DNA of 64,000 nt from Byssovorax sp. (lineage in GTDB: Bacteria > Myxococcota_A > Polyangia > Polyangiales > Polyangiaceae). The stretch covers positions 103,866-167,865 of the forward strand of contig JANYGI010000114.1 in the NCBI GenBank assembly GCA_025362495.1, written 5' to 3'. The translations under genes and the position numbers were made by a program. Shown here one piece after another: positions 47,225-54,797 of the stretch. The notes under the pieces were generated by a model. It searched no databases, was not told where the DNA came from, and saw nothing but the letters and a program-made list of their open reading frames with translations. Within the stretch, counting starts at the first letter, position 1. Each line of letters starts with the position of its first letter.

Positions 47225-48556
47225 TTAACCCGTCGCTTTCTCCTGCGGAGCACCACCCGCAGGACCTGGAGCACCACTCGGAGCACCACGACGCGCCGAG
47301 TCAGGGTCATCGGGTGCGGGCTTCACGAGGTGAAGCACACGCCCGATGCTCTCGCGTTGCTCGACCGGCGTCACGGTCGAGTAATGCTCCCGCATCCGGT
47401 CCGTGGCGTGACCGGAGATGCTGCGGGTGATGAGCGATTCCACCCCCGCCATGCGCGCGAGATCATTGAACGTTCGCCGCAACCCGCGCGGGGTGAAGCG
47501 GATCCCAAGGCCCATCAGCGCCTTGATGCGAGCGAACGGCTTGCGCAGCACGTGTTCCGTGCGCAGGCCGCCGTCCTCCCGAGGAAAGAGCAGCTCGGAG
47601 GCGCGCTGCTCGGGGGTGACGATCTGGGTCTCGACGTGCCAACGGAGCACGTCCATGACCTCCGCGGGCACGTTGATGCGCTGCCGCAGCTTGGTCTTGG
47701 TCGTGTCCATGATCTCGTCGCCCAGCGTGTGCGAGCGGCGGACGAGGATGACGGCCTTGTCCCAGAGGACGTCAGGCGTCGGCCCCGCGTGCCGCAGAGG
47801 TCGCATCGAGGAGGGACGCAGCCCGGTCGCCATGCCGAGGTAGGTCATCGCGTAGTGCTGCGGGCACTCCTCGCGCATGTAGGTCAGAAACTCCGCCGCC
47901 ACGTCCGCGGTGAGCGTGTTCGGCTCCTCCTCGGTGTAGGTCGGATGCTCGGACGTGTCGAAGCTCGGGATGCCCTCCGTCGCGTTGGAGGGCAGCTCGA
48001 AGTCTCGCTTCGCCGCCTTCATGATCACATGGAGGACCGCGAGCCACCCGTTCGCGGTCACGGGCGAGTAGGTGCCGGCCGCGATGAGCTGGCAGACGCC
48101 AACCCTCCACGCCTGCACATGGAGGGGTCGGATCTGGTCGACGAACATCTCGCCGAAGCCCGACACCGCTTCGGTTCCTGCGGCGACCGCTTCGGTTCCC
48201 GCGATGAGGTGCTCCAGCGTGTAGCGCCACTTCTCACGGCTTCGCGCGCTTTTGATTTCCCGCGTGTTCACCTTGCGCTCCAGCAGCGAGACCGCGTAGT
48301 CGGCGAAGCGCTCGGTCCGTCGCTGAGCCAGGAGCGGCCCTGCTTGGATGCGCTTGCGCTCGTCGTTGAGCCACATGAATGCCGTTGCCAGGTCGGCCTG
48401 CGGCAGCGATTTCTTGATCTCTCGCATCCTCCCCGTCGTCGGATCGACGACGCGGGCGCGGACGAAGTGTCCGCCCTCCTTTCGCTCCCAGACGCTCGGC
48501 ACCGTGCTCGGTGCGAGCCAGCTCTTCCACCGAAATACCCACTTCTTTTCCTTCAT
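47225..48556 (-). CDS. Tyrosine recombinase / phage-type integrase
   Basis: 443 residues from the ATG at 48556, which has AAGGAG (48563-48568) six bases upstream; an ATG at 48583 is less well placed. A SAM-like N-terminal DNA-binding domain (about 75-190) precedes the catalytic domain. Visible active-site residues are the first Arg in ATGLRPSSMRP, the second Arg in PRGLRRTF, the late His in SISGHATDRM and the nucleophile Y392 in REHYSTV. The His of the usual H-x-x-R box is replaced (TPRGLRR). The C-terminal about 40 residues are Pro/Gly-rich. It should integrate and excise the element at tRNA-Val. Confidence 0.92.
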   Translation of the reverse strand: MKEKKWVFRWKSWLAPSTVPSVWERKEGGHFVRARVVDPTTGRMREIKKSLPQADLATAFMWLNDERKRIQAGPLLAQRRTERFADYAVSLLERKVNTREIKSARSREKWRYTLEHLIAGTEAVAAGTEAVSGFGEMFVDQIRPLHVQAWRVGVCQLIAAGTYSPVTANGWLAVLHVIMKAAKRDFELPSNATEGIPSFDTSEHPTYTEEEPNTLTADVAAEFLTYMREECPQHYAMTYLGMATGLRPSSMRPLRHAGPTPDVLWDKAVILVRRSHTLGDEIMDTTKTKLRQRINVPAEVMDVLRWHVETQIVTPEQRASELLFPREDGGLRTEHVLRKPFARIKALMGLGIRFTPRGLRRTFNDLARMAGVESLITRSISGHATDRMREHYSTVTPVEQRESIGRVLHLVKPAPDDPDSARRGAPSGAPGPAGGAPQEKATG

Positions 48557-49718
48557 GCGCGTCTCCTTGGTCGAGAGGCGCACTCAGGCGGTCCGGCGCT
48601 ACTGTAGCAGCCGGCGCCTCGCCTCGGAGGTAACGATCGAGGTCTTCTCGCGCCCACATCCACGGGCCGTTGCCGCCCCGGCGGCCCGCGGGTCGTAGGC
48701 GTCGTTCGCCGTGGGCTTTGCGGATGGCGCTCGGATCTTTGTAGCCGCAGTAGGTGGCCGCCTCGGCCGTGGTGAGCACGCCGCGCGTGAGGACCGGGTG
48801 CTCACTTGCATCGCTCGCGCGCGCAGCAACTGGAGCCGGTGATGAGTGTGCCGCCGGTGGGGGCGCCCACGGCGCAGACGGAGTCGCGCGTAATCGCCCA
48901 CGGCGCGGCGGCGCGAGATCACGCGACGAGGAAGCCGGCGGCTGTACCCGAAGCGCCCGAGCGTCATCCACGATCAGCAGCAACGGAGCTGCGGACGGCA
49001 GCGGCACAGCGACATCCGCTTCGATCGGCGTAGCCGGCATCGGAAGGGCCGCGAGGCTCAACGGCGCCGTCCGCACGGCGGTAGGCCCCTCCCCGCCACC
49101 TGGGGTTGCCCGGGGTTCGCGCAGCGATAGCTCGACCGCGGGCGGGGGGATCACCACCCGCTCCATGGTCGGCGGTTGTGACGTCGAGCTGCCCACCTTC
49201 TTCGAAGCGAACAACGCGGAGATGAACGGTGCCCAGCTCGCGGCGTAGTCATCCCTCGTCGACGGCGGCGCAGGTCCCCACGATTTGATCGCGGGAGCTC
49301 CGCATGAGTCCAGCATCACCGGAGCGAGCGCCGCGGCGAGGCGGCGGCAGAAGATCTGATGCGCGAGCTCATCCGGCTCGGCTTCGCGTTGCGTCGTGCG
49401 GTAGACGCCGTACCAGCACGGATCCGTGGCGAAGTAGTGAGCCCAGCGGTCGAGGTAGACCTCGATCGTCGACGGGAACGCCGGCCCCCACGATCGGACC
49501 TTGAGGCCCGCGCACTGCTCCACGAGAGATACCGGCTGCGGCGGGCAATCGGGGAGGCTGGCTCCGTTCTCCGGAACGTCTTGAGGCGCGTCGGGCGCGC
49601 GGCGCTGAGTGACGACGCTCTCGCACGCGGTCGCCGTCGCGTCGGCATCGTGTTCGGCGGTTAAGCATTCAAGCTCGGCGCGCGCGATGCCGCCGTCCGC
49701 GGGAGAGTGCGCGTTCAA
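48234..49718 (-). CDS. HTH (excisionase-like) protein with Pro-rich middle; C-terminal extent uncertain
   Basis: 494 residues as an open frame from a TTG at 49718 that has GGAGG five bases upstream. The N-terminal region has two related WGPAxPST segments with a Tyr/Trp-rich helix (KVRSWGPAFPSTIEVYLDRW and KSWGPAPPSTRDDYAASW), then a Pro/Ala linker. Near residue 310 lies an HTH_17-like domain (LTTAEAATYCGYKDPSAIRK, WMWAREDLDRYL) typical of Xis proteins. The final about 110 residues overlap the integrase in another frame and are Arg/Gly/Ala-rich, so the real protein may end earlier through a frameshift. Likely excisionase or element regulator. Confidence 0.6.
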   Translation of the reverse strand: MNAHSPADGGIARAELECLTAEHDADATATACESVVTQRRAPDAPQDVPENGASLPDCPPQPVSLVEQCAGLKVRSWGPAFPSTIEVYLDRWAHYFATDPCWYGVYRTTQREAEPDELAHQIFCRRLAAALAPVMLDSCGAPAIKSWGPAPPSTRDDYAASWAPFISALFASKKVGSSTSQPPTMERVVIPPPAVELSLREPRATPGGGEGPTAVRTAPLSLAALPMPATPIEADVAVPLPSAAPLLLIVDDARALRVQPPASSSRDLAPPRRGRLRATPSAPWAPPPAAHSSPAPVAARASDASEHPVLTRGVLTTAEAATYCGYKDPSAIRKAHGERRLRPAGRRGGNGPWMWAREDLDRYLRGEAPAATVAPDRLSAPLDQGDAHEGKEVGISVEELARTEHGAERLGAKGGRTLRPRPRRRSDDGEDARDQEIAAAGRPGNGIHVAQRRAQAHPSRAAPGSATDRALRRLRGLAAGAQGEHAGNQKRAKP

Positions 49719-50344
49719 GAACGCCTCCGTGTCAGGAGGCGGAACGCGCCACGCGAGGAGGATGGTTCTGGACCTGGCTCCTCGGTACCCGAACCGGCGC
49801 CGGCAACCGCAGAAACGCGAACGCGACGACGTGCGGGTGCTCGTACTCGCGAAGACAGTCCCGTCGTCCGTCGACGCGCGAGCTGCGGACGCATCGGCGC
49901 TCCCAACCTTACGCGCGCGGCTTGATGCGCGTGAACGGCGGCACGGGTCACGGCGCGCGCGGCGACGCGGCGGATCGCCAGCGCAGCGTGATGCGCACGG
50001 CGAACGGCGCGCTGCGCGAGCGGGCGAAAAAAGTCATCATCGCCCGCTTCGGCGGCTGCTGAGCCCGCGTGGCAGTAGTGGATCCACGCGGTCTGGGCGA
50101 GGCGCTGAAGGCTTGCAACTGCGGCCAGATCGTCGCCTCCGACGAATGCTCGACCTGCGCATCGCTGGTTCAGAGCTTCGACAAGGCTGGCCTCGGACTC
50201 CGCATCGGTCAACGCCTCGCGCGCGAAGTGCCGGGAGGCGGGCATCGGGTCTGCGTCGTCTGCGTGATCGTCGCCACGGCTCGCCGCGCTCGCGAAGACT
50301 CGGTCGGCGATAGTTTCGGCTACGACAAGATCGACCCAGCTCAC
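49715..50344 (-). CDS. Element-encoded protein of unknown function
   Basis: 209 residues from a GTG at 50344 (MSWVDLVVAETIADRVF) that overlaps the upstream stop by four bases (GTGA); its own stop overlaps the TTG start of the HTH gene. The first about 110 residues are acidic and amphipathic and look like real protein. The remainder is Arg/Ala-rich and may be a shifted frame. No family is recognised. The chain of overlaps with the HTH and integrase genes argues for a shared role in integration or excision. Confidence 0.45.
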   Translation of the reverse strand: MSWVDLVVAETIADRVFASAASRGDDHADDADPMPASRHFAREALTDAESEASLVEALNQRCAGRAFVGGDDLAAVASLQRLAQTAWIHYCHAGSAAAEAGDDDFFRPLAQRAVRRAHHAALAIRRVAARAVTRAAVHAHQAARVRLGAPMRPQLARRRTTGLSSRVRAPARRRVRVSAVAGAGSGTEEPGPEPSSSRGAFRLLTRRRS

Positions 50345-50624
50345 ACGCCCAGCGTATCGCGCGACTCGGACTCGGCAAGGGCTTCGTGCGCATCTCGCCA
50401 CTCGAACTCGGCTCGCTCGTAATCGGGCCCGGCGCTCCGCGGGCGAACCGGGACCGGCGTTCCGTCAACCCATCGGCAACCGCGGCGAACTCGTCATGAA
50501 GCCGCCCGGACGACCCCGACCTCTTCACGCGCGCCAAAAGCGTGGGAGCCGAGAGACGAACTTTCGAGGGCCCTCGGTTGAGACGCACCTGGCATCCCAT
50601 TTCGTGACGGATTTGGTCGATCAC
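50341..50624 (-). pseudogene. Possible frameshifted small gene upstream of the integrase chain
   Basis: From a GTG at 50624 (GTGA overlap with the preceding small gene) the frame reads about 54 plausible residues to near 50460, then turns into Arg/Pro/Ser-rich sequence. In another frame a natural-looking acidic end, PDYERAEFEWRDAHEALAES, runs to a stop at 50341-50343 that overlaps the next start, but that frame has no start codon. A single-base shift between the two halves would make one gene of about 93 codons. Confidence 0.35.
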
Positions 50625-50902
50625 GCGCTGGCGCCCCCACCCGTTCCTGAAGGCTCCCCGTCGCCGATCCCGCTATTCTTGCTTGTCAAGCGGTTAGTCA
50701 CCTCCTTGAACGCGAGAGCAACCCGCTTGCTCGTCGGGCGGCCCTTCAGGGCGGCCCGGTCGAAGGGAGCTATGTCGGTGGTCGTGCCGGCGCCGCGCGA
50801 GGAGACTTCCGTCGCGCGTTGCATCTCCGTATGCTGCACCAAATACTCCACGGTCTCCGCTCCGGGAAACGTCACAAGCTTGCTGCATCGACCCGCATAC
50901 AC
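50621..50902 (-). CDS. Small hypothetical protein at the head of the integrase chain
   Basis: 93 residues from the ATG at 50902, or 67 from an internal ATG at 50824. It is Thr/Lys/Arg-rich with the helix TSKRVALAFKEVTNRL and a Gly/Ser tail. Its stop overlaps the next start (GTGA). No family is recognised. Base composition is lower in GC than core genes nearby, as expected of element cargo. Confidence 0.35.
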   Translation of the reverse strand: MYAGRCSKLVTFPGAETVEYLVQHTEMQRATEVSSRGAGTTTDIAPFDRAALKGRPTSKRVALAFKEVTNRLTSKNSGIGDGEPSGTGGGASA

Positions 50903-50933
50903 CGACGAGCGTCAACGCTGTTCGCGGACCACC

Positions 50934-52313
50934 GTGACGGGGGCGTGGTTCCTGAGTCTCGCGCGCCTGGGGGCGTGGCTGTCATGCTTGGGCCTGGGCT
51001 CATCTGGGTGCGTCTGCGTGGATGCACCTACTCCACAGCAAGCGCTCAGCGACGCGTCGACGGCTCCTTATCCGGAGGTTTCCGTCGCGGATCCTTGGAA
51101 AGACCAGCATGGCCCGCATACGCTCGAGGACCGTGGTCTGCTCCTCGGATGCAGCCACGCGACGACGTTCACAAAAACCGACATCTCGCACAATCCGCTA
51201 TTTCAACCAGCCCTTGGGCCAGCGACCAACGGGTACGAACTGTTCGTGATGCAGTATGTCTCCGAGGCGCGCCCAGGCGTCGCGCGCGCGGTGACAGCAC
51301 TCCTGTACCTGCCCTCCGGTGGGCCGACCAACGTACCTATTGTCGCCGTGGATCACTCCACGTCTGGACTGGGCCCGTCGTGCGGACCATCGCACGCACC
51401 GAGCGTGACTGACGCGCTGGCGGTAGCGTTGGTTGGACGCGGCTACGCCGTCATCGCCCCGGACTATGCCGGGATGGGAGTCGACAACGGCATGACATCG
51501 TATCTCGTTGGCGCAGCGGAGGCCGCAGCGACGCTCGACGCGATCCGGGCTCTCCGAACGTTTCACGATCCGCGCTTCGACGCAGCCCAGCTTGGCACGG
51601 ATTTCTTCGTAGCGGGATACTCGCAGGGGGGCCACGCCGCCTTGTTCACGCATCAGCTCTTCGACCCCAGCATCGGCGTGCGACTCCTCGGCTCGATCGC
51701 GCTGGCGCCAGGCCTCAGCAGCGCGCGGGAGTGGTCTGTCTTCTTCAAAGGCCATTCGCGTCCCGTCGGTGGGATCGAGACCTTCGCACTGATGTCCCTC
51801 TACGCGCGCATGCTCTACACGGGCAGCCCCGAGCCCGGCGCGTGGCTCTCTCCCTCGGCGCAGGCCCTGTTGCCAACGCTCTTCCATGATCAGTGCCTAT
51901 CGAGCCTGGTTTATTCGGTCCCCGCGAACTATCCGACGCTGGGTGATCTCTACCAGCCGTCGTTCCTCGCCGCGGCCGATGGCTGCACGTTTGACGGGAA
52001 GTGCCCGAACTTCGAGCCCTGGGCCTCGGGGCTCCTCGCCGACGAGCCGGGGGCCTTCACCAGCAACGTCCCCTCGCTCGTCCTGCAAGGTCTCTCCGAC
52101 GTTATCGTCCCGCCCTCCACCGTCGCGTGCATCGTCGATCGGATGAAGGCGCACGGGACGCCGGTCCAGGCGTGCGGCTATGTTGGCGATGATCACTCGA
52201 GCATTGTCGGGAGCGCGGTGCCCGCAATGATTCGCTGGATCGACGCGCGTCGCACCGGAGGGACCCCGGACGTTTGCTCTGCGCCACTCGACGTCGCCTG
52301 CTCCGCTCCGTAG
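50934..52313 (+). CDS. Secreted alpha/beta hydrolase (secretory lipase-like), probable lipoprotein
   Basis: 459 residues from the GTG at 50934; the frame is open back to 50496 but the upstream part reads as non-protein. The N-terminal hydrophobic segment (LARLGAWLSCLGLGSSGC) gives a signal with lipobox-like LGSSGC. The catalytic triad is visible: S230 in GYSQGG, D389 in GLSDVIVPP and H421 in GDDHSS. The oxyanion-side HSTSGLG and DYAGMGV match the LIP/secretory lipase group of alpha/beta hydrolases. Cysteines in the lid region suggest disulfides. It would act on esters or lipids outside the cytoplasm; the substrate is not known. Confidence 0.85.
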   Translation: MTGAWFLSLARLGAWLSCLGLGSSGCVCVDAPTPQQALSDASTAPYPEVSVADPWKDQHGPHTLEDRGLLLGCSHATTFTKTDISHNPLFQPALGPATNGYELFVMQYVSEARPGVARAVTALLYLPSGGPTNVPIVAVDHSTSGLGPSCGPSHAPSVTDALAVALVGRGYAVIAPDYAGMGVDNGMTSYLVGAAEAAATLDAIRALRTFHDPRFDAAQLGTDFFVAGYSQGGHAALFTHQLFDPSIGVRLLGSIALAPGLSSAREWSVFFKGHSRPVGGIETFALMSLYARMLYTGSPEPGAWLSPSAQALLPTLFHDQCLSSLVYSVPANYPTLGDLYQPSFLAAADGCTFDGKCPNFEPWASGLLADEPGAFTSNVPSLVLQGLSDVIVPPSTVACIVDRMKAHGTPVQACGYVGDDHSSIVGSAVPAMIRWIDARRTGGTPDVCSAPLDVACSAP

Positions 52314-52340
52314 CGGCGTTCGCCGACGTCAATTAGCGTG

Positions 52341-54209
52341 CTACTTGTGAACGCGGCGAATCACGCCGTCCGGCGTCACCCAGTAAACGTAGGTGGCGTC
52401 CACCGCGACGGCGCCTGGAGACTGGTTGCCCGTCGCCAGGACGACCGGCGTTCCTCCCGTCTTGAGAACTTTCTTCACAGCACCATTGACCGCCTCTACC
52501 CAGTACACCGACGTCGCGTCGATCGCGATCGAGTTGGCGGATCCGTTCGCGGGCGCCAGCGACACCACTTGGCCTCCGGCGATTAGAACCTTCGAGACCG
52601 CATCCGGGCCCGCGGTACTCGTCCAGTAGAGGCTGGTTGCGTCGAGGGCGAGGACGTTCGCAAAGTGCTGTGCGAGCGCAACCGGAGTTGCTACGCCACC
52701 GACCACGGGCACTCGATACACGCTGCCCGGATCGGCCTGGGTTGTCCAGTAGGCGCTCACTCCGTCGGCCGCAATCGCCAGCGGACTGACGAGCGAAGAC
52801 GCGAGCGTTGTCACAGCGCCGCCCCCGACGGCGACCTTTTTCACCGTCCCAGTGTTGCCCGCGTCGTTCGTCCAAAACAGGCTGGAGTTGAATATGGCGA
52901 TGCCCGCCGGGAAATTCTGCCCGGTCACCAGAGACGAAGGTGCACCGCCGCCGATGGGAACCATCATCACCGCGCCGCCGCTCGCATTTCCCAAGGAATT
53001 GTTAACCCAAAAGACGTTCGTCGCGTTCACGACGACGCCAAGCGGATTCGGTTGCCCCGCAGCGAGGGTCGTCACCTGTCCACCGCCGAGCGGCACCTTG
53101 ATCACCGTACCGTCACTGCCGCCCGCCGTCCCGTAGTTGGAGCAGTAGACGTTCGTCGAGTCGATAGTCATCACGTGAACGCCCGTCGGCCCTGTCGGCC
53201 CGGCTCCGAGCACCAGCGCGTCGCACACCTTGTTGATGCAGTACGAGCTAGCGCAGTCGGAGTTCACCACGCAGGCTTTGCCGAACGTGCATAGGTCGCA
53301 GGTCCCGCCGCCGCAGTCGATGGCACTCTCCGAGCCATTCAGCACCCCGTCGGTGCACGAGGCTGCGCAACTTGTGCCCTGGCAGAGCCCGCCGATGCAA
53401 TCAGTGTTGTTGACACAGCCCTGCATGTACGGACATTTGGCGGCGCACGAGCCGCCGCAATCGATATCGGTCTCGCTCCCGTTCTTGGCGCTGTCGGCGC
53501 ATGTCGCCGTCGCGCAGACAGTGGCCTTGCAGTAGCCGTTGGTGCAGTCGTCGTTCTTGGCGCAGGTCAGACCGTTTGCGCAAGGCGAGCACGATCCACC
53601 GCAGTCAAGATCGGTCTCGTCAGCGTCCTTCACGCCGTCACTGCAATGCGTGGCGACGCACTTGCCTAGACCATCGCAGGTGACGCCACCTTGGTCAGCG
53701 CAAGCCATCCCCTTGCCCGCATTCATCTGAACGCACGTATTCATCGCGGAGCACTGCACGGTAGCGCACACCGTGCCAGTCGCCGGACAGTCGGAGCTTG
53801 CCAAACAGGCAACACAGCTGCCTTTGCCGTCGCAGAGCGCGCCGCCATCGGTCGCGCATTTCATCCCGGAGTCCGCGTTGGCCGTGCCGCAGCACCCTTG
53901 GTTGTCGCAAGTGCGCTTGATGCAATCGTTCACTGGGGAAAGGCAGTCCATCTCCGTGGTGCAACTCGTCGCGCCGCCGACGCACGCGCCTCCGGTGGCA
54001 GTCGTCCCACCGGTGGTCGTTTCGCCAACGCTGGTCATTCCACCGCCACCAGCCATCCCCGTGCTGCCAGCCATGCCACCCCCGCCAGTCGTCGCCGCCG
54101 CCTCGGAAAACTGGTCCAGCCCGAGCAAGAGCCCGCAGCCCGCCGGAGCCACGCCGAGGGCGACAGTCCCAAGAATCCAGCCCAAACCCGATCGACGGCG
54201 CGTGTTCAT
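52341..54209 (-). CDS. Cys-rich secreted lipoprotein with C-terminal beta-propeller
   Basis: 622 residues from the ATG at 54209, which has GAGGAG (54218-54223) eight bases upstream; the open frame above it is not protein-like. The signal ends in VAPAGC (lipobox). A Gly/Thr/Ala linker is followed by about 250 residues of cysteine-rich repeats with the myxobacterial pattern DETDLDCGGSCSPC / ETDIDCGGSC / ESAIDCGGGTC. The last about 300 residues are repeated blades such as PAGIAIFNSSLFWTN and DATSLYWTS, a six- or seven-bladed propeller. It is probably displayed on the cell surface for binding. It is convergent with the hydrolase gene. Confidence 0.85.
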   Translation of the reverse strand: MNTRRRSGLGWILGTVALGVAPAGCGLLLGLDQFSEAAATTGGGGMAGSTGMAGGGGMTSVGETTTGGTTATGGACVGGATSCTTEMDCLSPVNDCIKRTCDNQGCCGTANADSGMKCATDGGALCDGKGSCVACLASSDCPATGTVCATVQCSAMNTCVQMNAGKGMACADQGGVTCDGLGKCVATHCSDGVKDADETDLDCGGSCSPCANGLTCAKNDDCTNGYCKATVCATATCADSAKNGSETDIDCGGSCAAKCPYMQGCVNNTDCIGGLCQGTSCAASCTDGVLNGSESAIDCGGGTCDLCTFGKACVVNSDCASSYCINKVCDALVLGAGPTGPTGVHVMTIDSTNVYCSNYGTAGGSDGTVIKVPLGGGQVTTLAAGQPNPLGVVVNATNVFWVNNSLGNASGGAVMMVPIGGGAPSSLVTGQNFPAGIAIFNSSLFWTNDAGNTGTVKKVAVGGGAVTTLASSLVSPLAIAADGVSAYWTTQADPGSVYRVPVVGGVATPVALAQHFANVLALDATSLYWTSTAGPDAVSKVLIAGGQVVSLAPANGSANSIAIDATSVYWVEAVNGAVKKVLKTGGTPVVLATGNQSPGAVAVDATYVYWVTPDGVIRRVHK

Positions 54210-54797
54210 GTCTGTGACTCCTCGCGAGGCGCGGCGACGCGCTGAGCTTTGGCAAGTATCACAGAGGACGGGCAGGAGGGAAGGCCAGGACGCTAGCGCT
54301 GGTCGAACATGCGGCGGAGGGAGCGCGCCCGCGGGTAGCTTCCGGAAAGACCGAGCGCGGGTGGGCCCCTCAGCGAGCAGGACGAGGAAGCGACTGGTCG
54401 ATGTGCCGGGTCGAACGCTCGTCCGACGCGCAGGAGCGTTCGGGAACGCTTGAACGCCGAACGGCCAGCCGTCGCGCAAGCCGCCCGTTGTCGATGCCCG
54501 TCCGGCCCGGCGGCGCCCGGCGGCCGAGCCGTGCATCCGGCCGGCGCAGCCGCTCAGGTGAGCGCCGCGGCGGGTGGCGGCGGGCCGCCGTCGTCCTGCC
54601 CGGCGGACACGAGCCTCGACGAAGTCTCCGGGCAGAAGTCCGCCGCGCAGCTCTCAGCGAATCTTGAGGCTGGCGTACTTGACAGGATTGTGATGAGGAT
54701 CCGGGAGTGCCGGACTATCTCCAAGCCCCGTGCGAGGCCCTCCGATCATGAACCCGACAGCTCTGCTTCTACTGCCGTTTCGGCCGGAGATGCCACG
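54210..54797. other. Gene-free gap between the propeller lipoprotein and a membrane protein
   Basis: About 590 bases forming the divergent upstream region of both genes. A TTGACA box near 54677 could be a -35 element but no convincing -10 follows. The reading frames across it are Arg/Pro-rich and lack ribosome sites. Confidence 0.35.

Larger units (their letters stand above)
47209..50902 (-). mobile_element. tRNA-Val-proximal end of an integrative element (integrase module)
   Basis: A tyrosine-recombinase gene points at the 3' end of tRNA-Val(GAC) and is preceded on the same strand by a chain of small genes with four-base overlaps, including an HTH protein. This is the typical edge of a genomic island or integrative element. 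No second copy of the tRNA 3' end was noticed up to base 64000, so the far boundary and the true length are unknown and cargo may continue to the right. Confidence 0.65.

Noticed and set aside
50496..50933. Extended N-terminus of the alpha/beta hydrolase (605 residues in total)
   Set aside because: The upstream part is Arg/Pro-rich, covers the opposite-strand small genes and lacks a ribosome site; a signal peptide with lipobox begins right after the GTG at 50934.
54210..54536. N-terminal extension of the Cys-rich propeller lipoprotein
   Set aside because: The ATG at 54209 has a GAGGAG site and opens directly into a signal peptide; the upstream frame is not protein-like.
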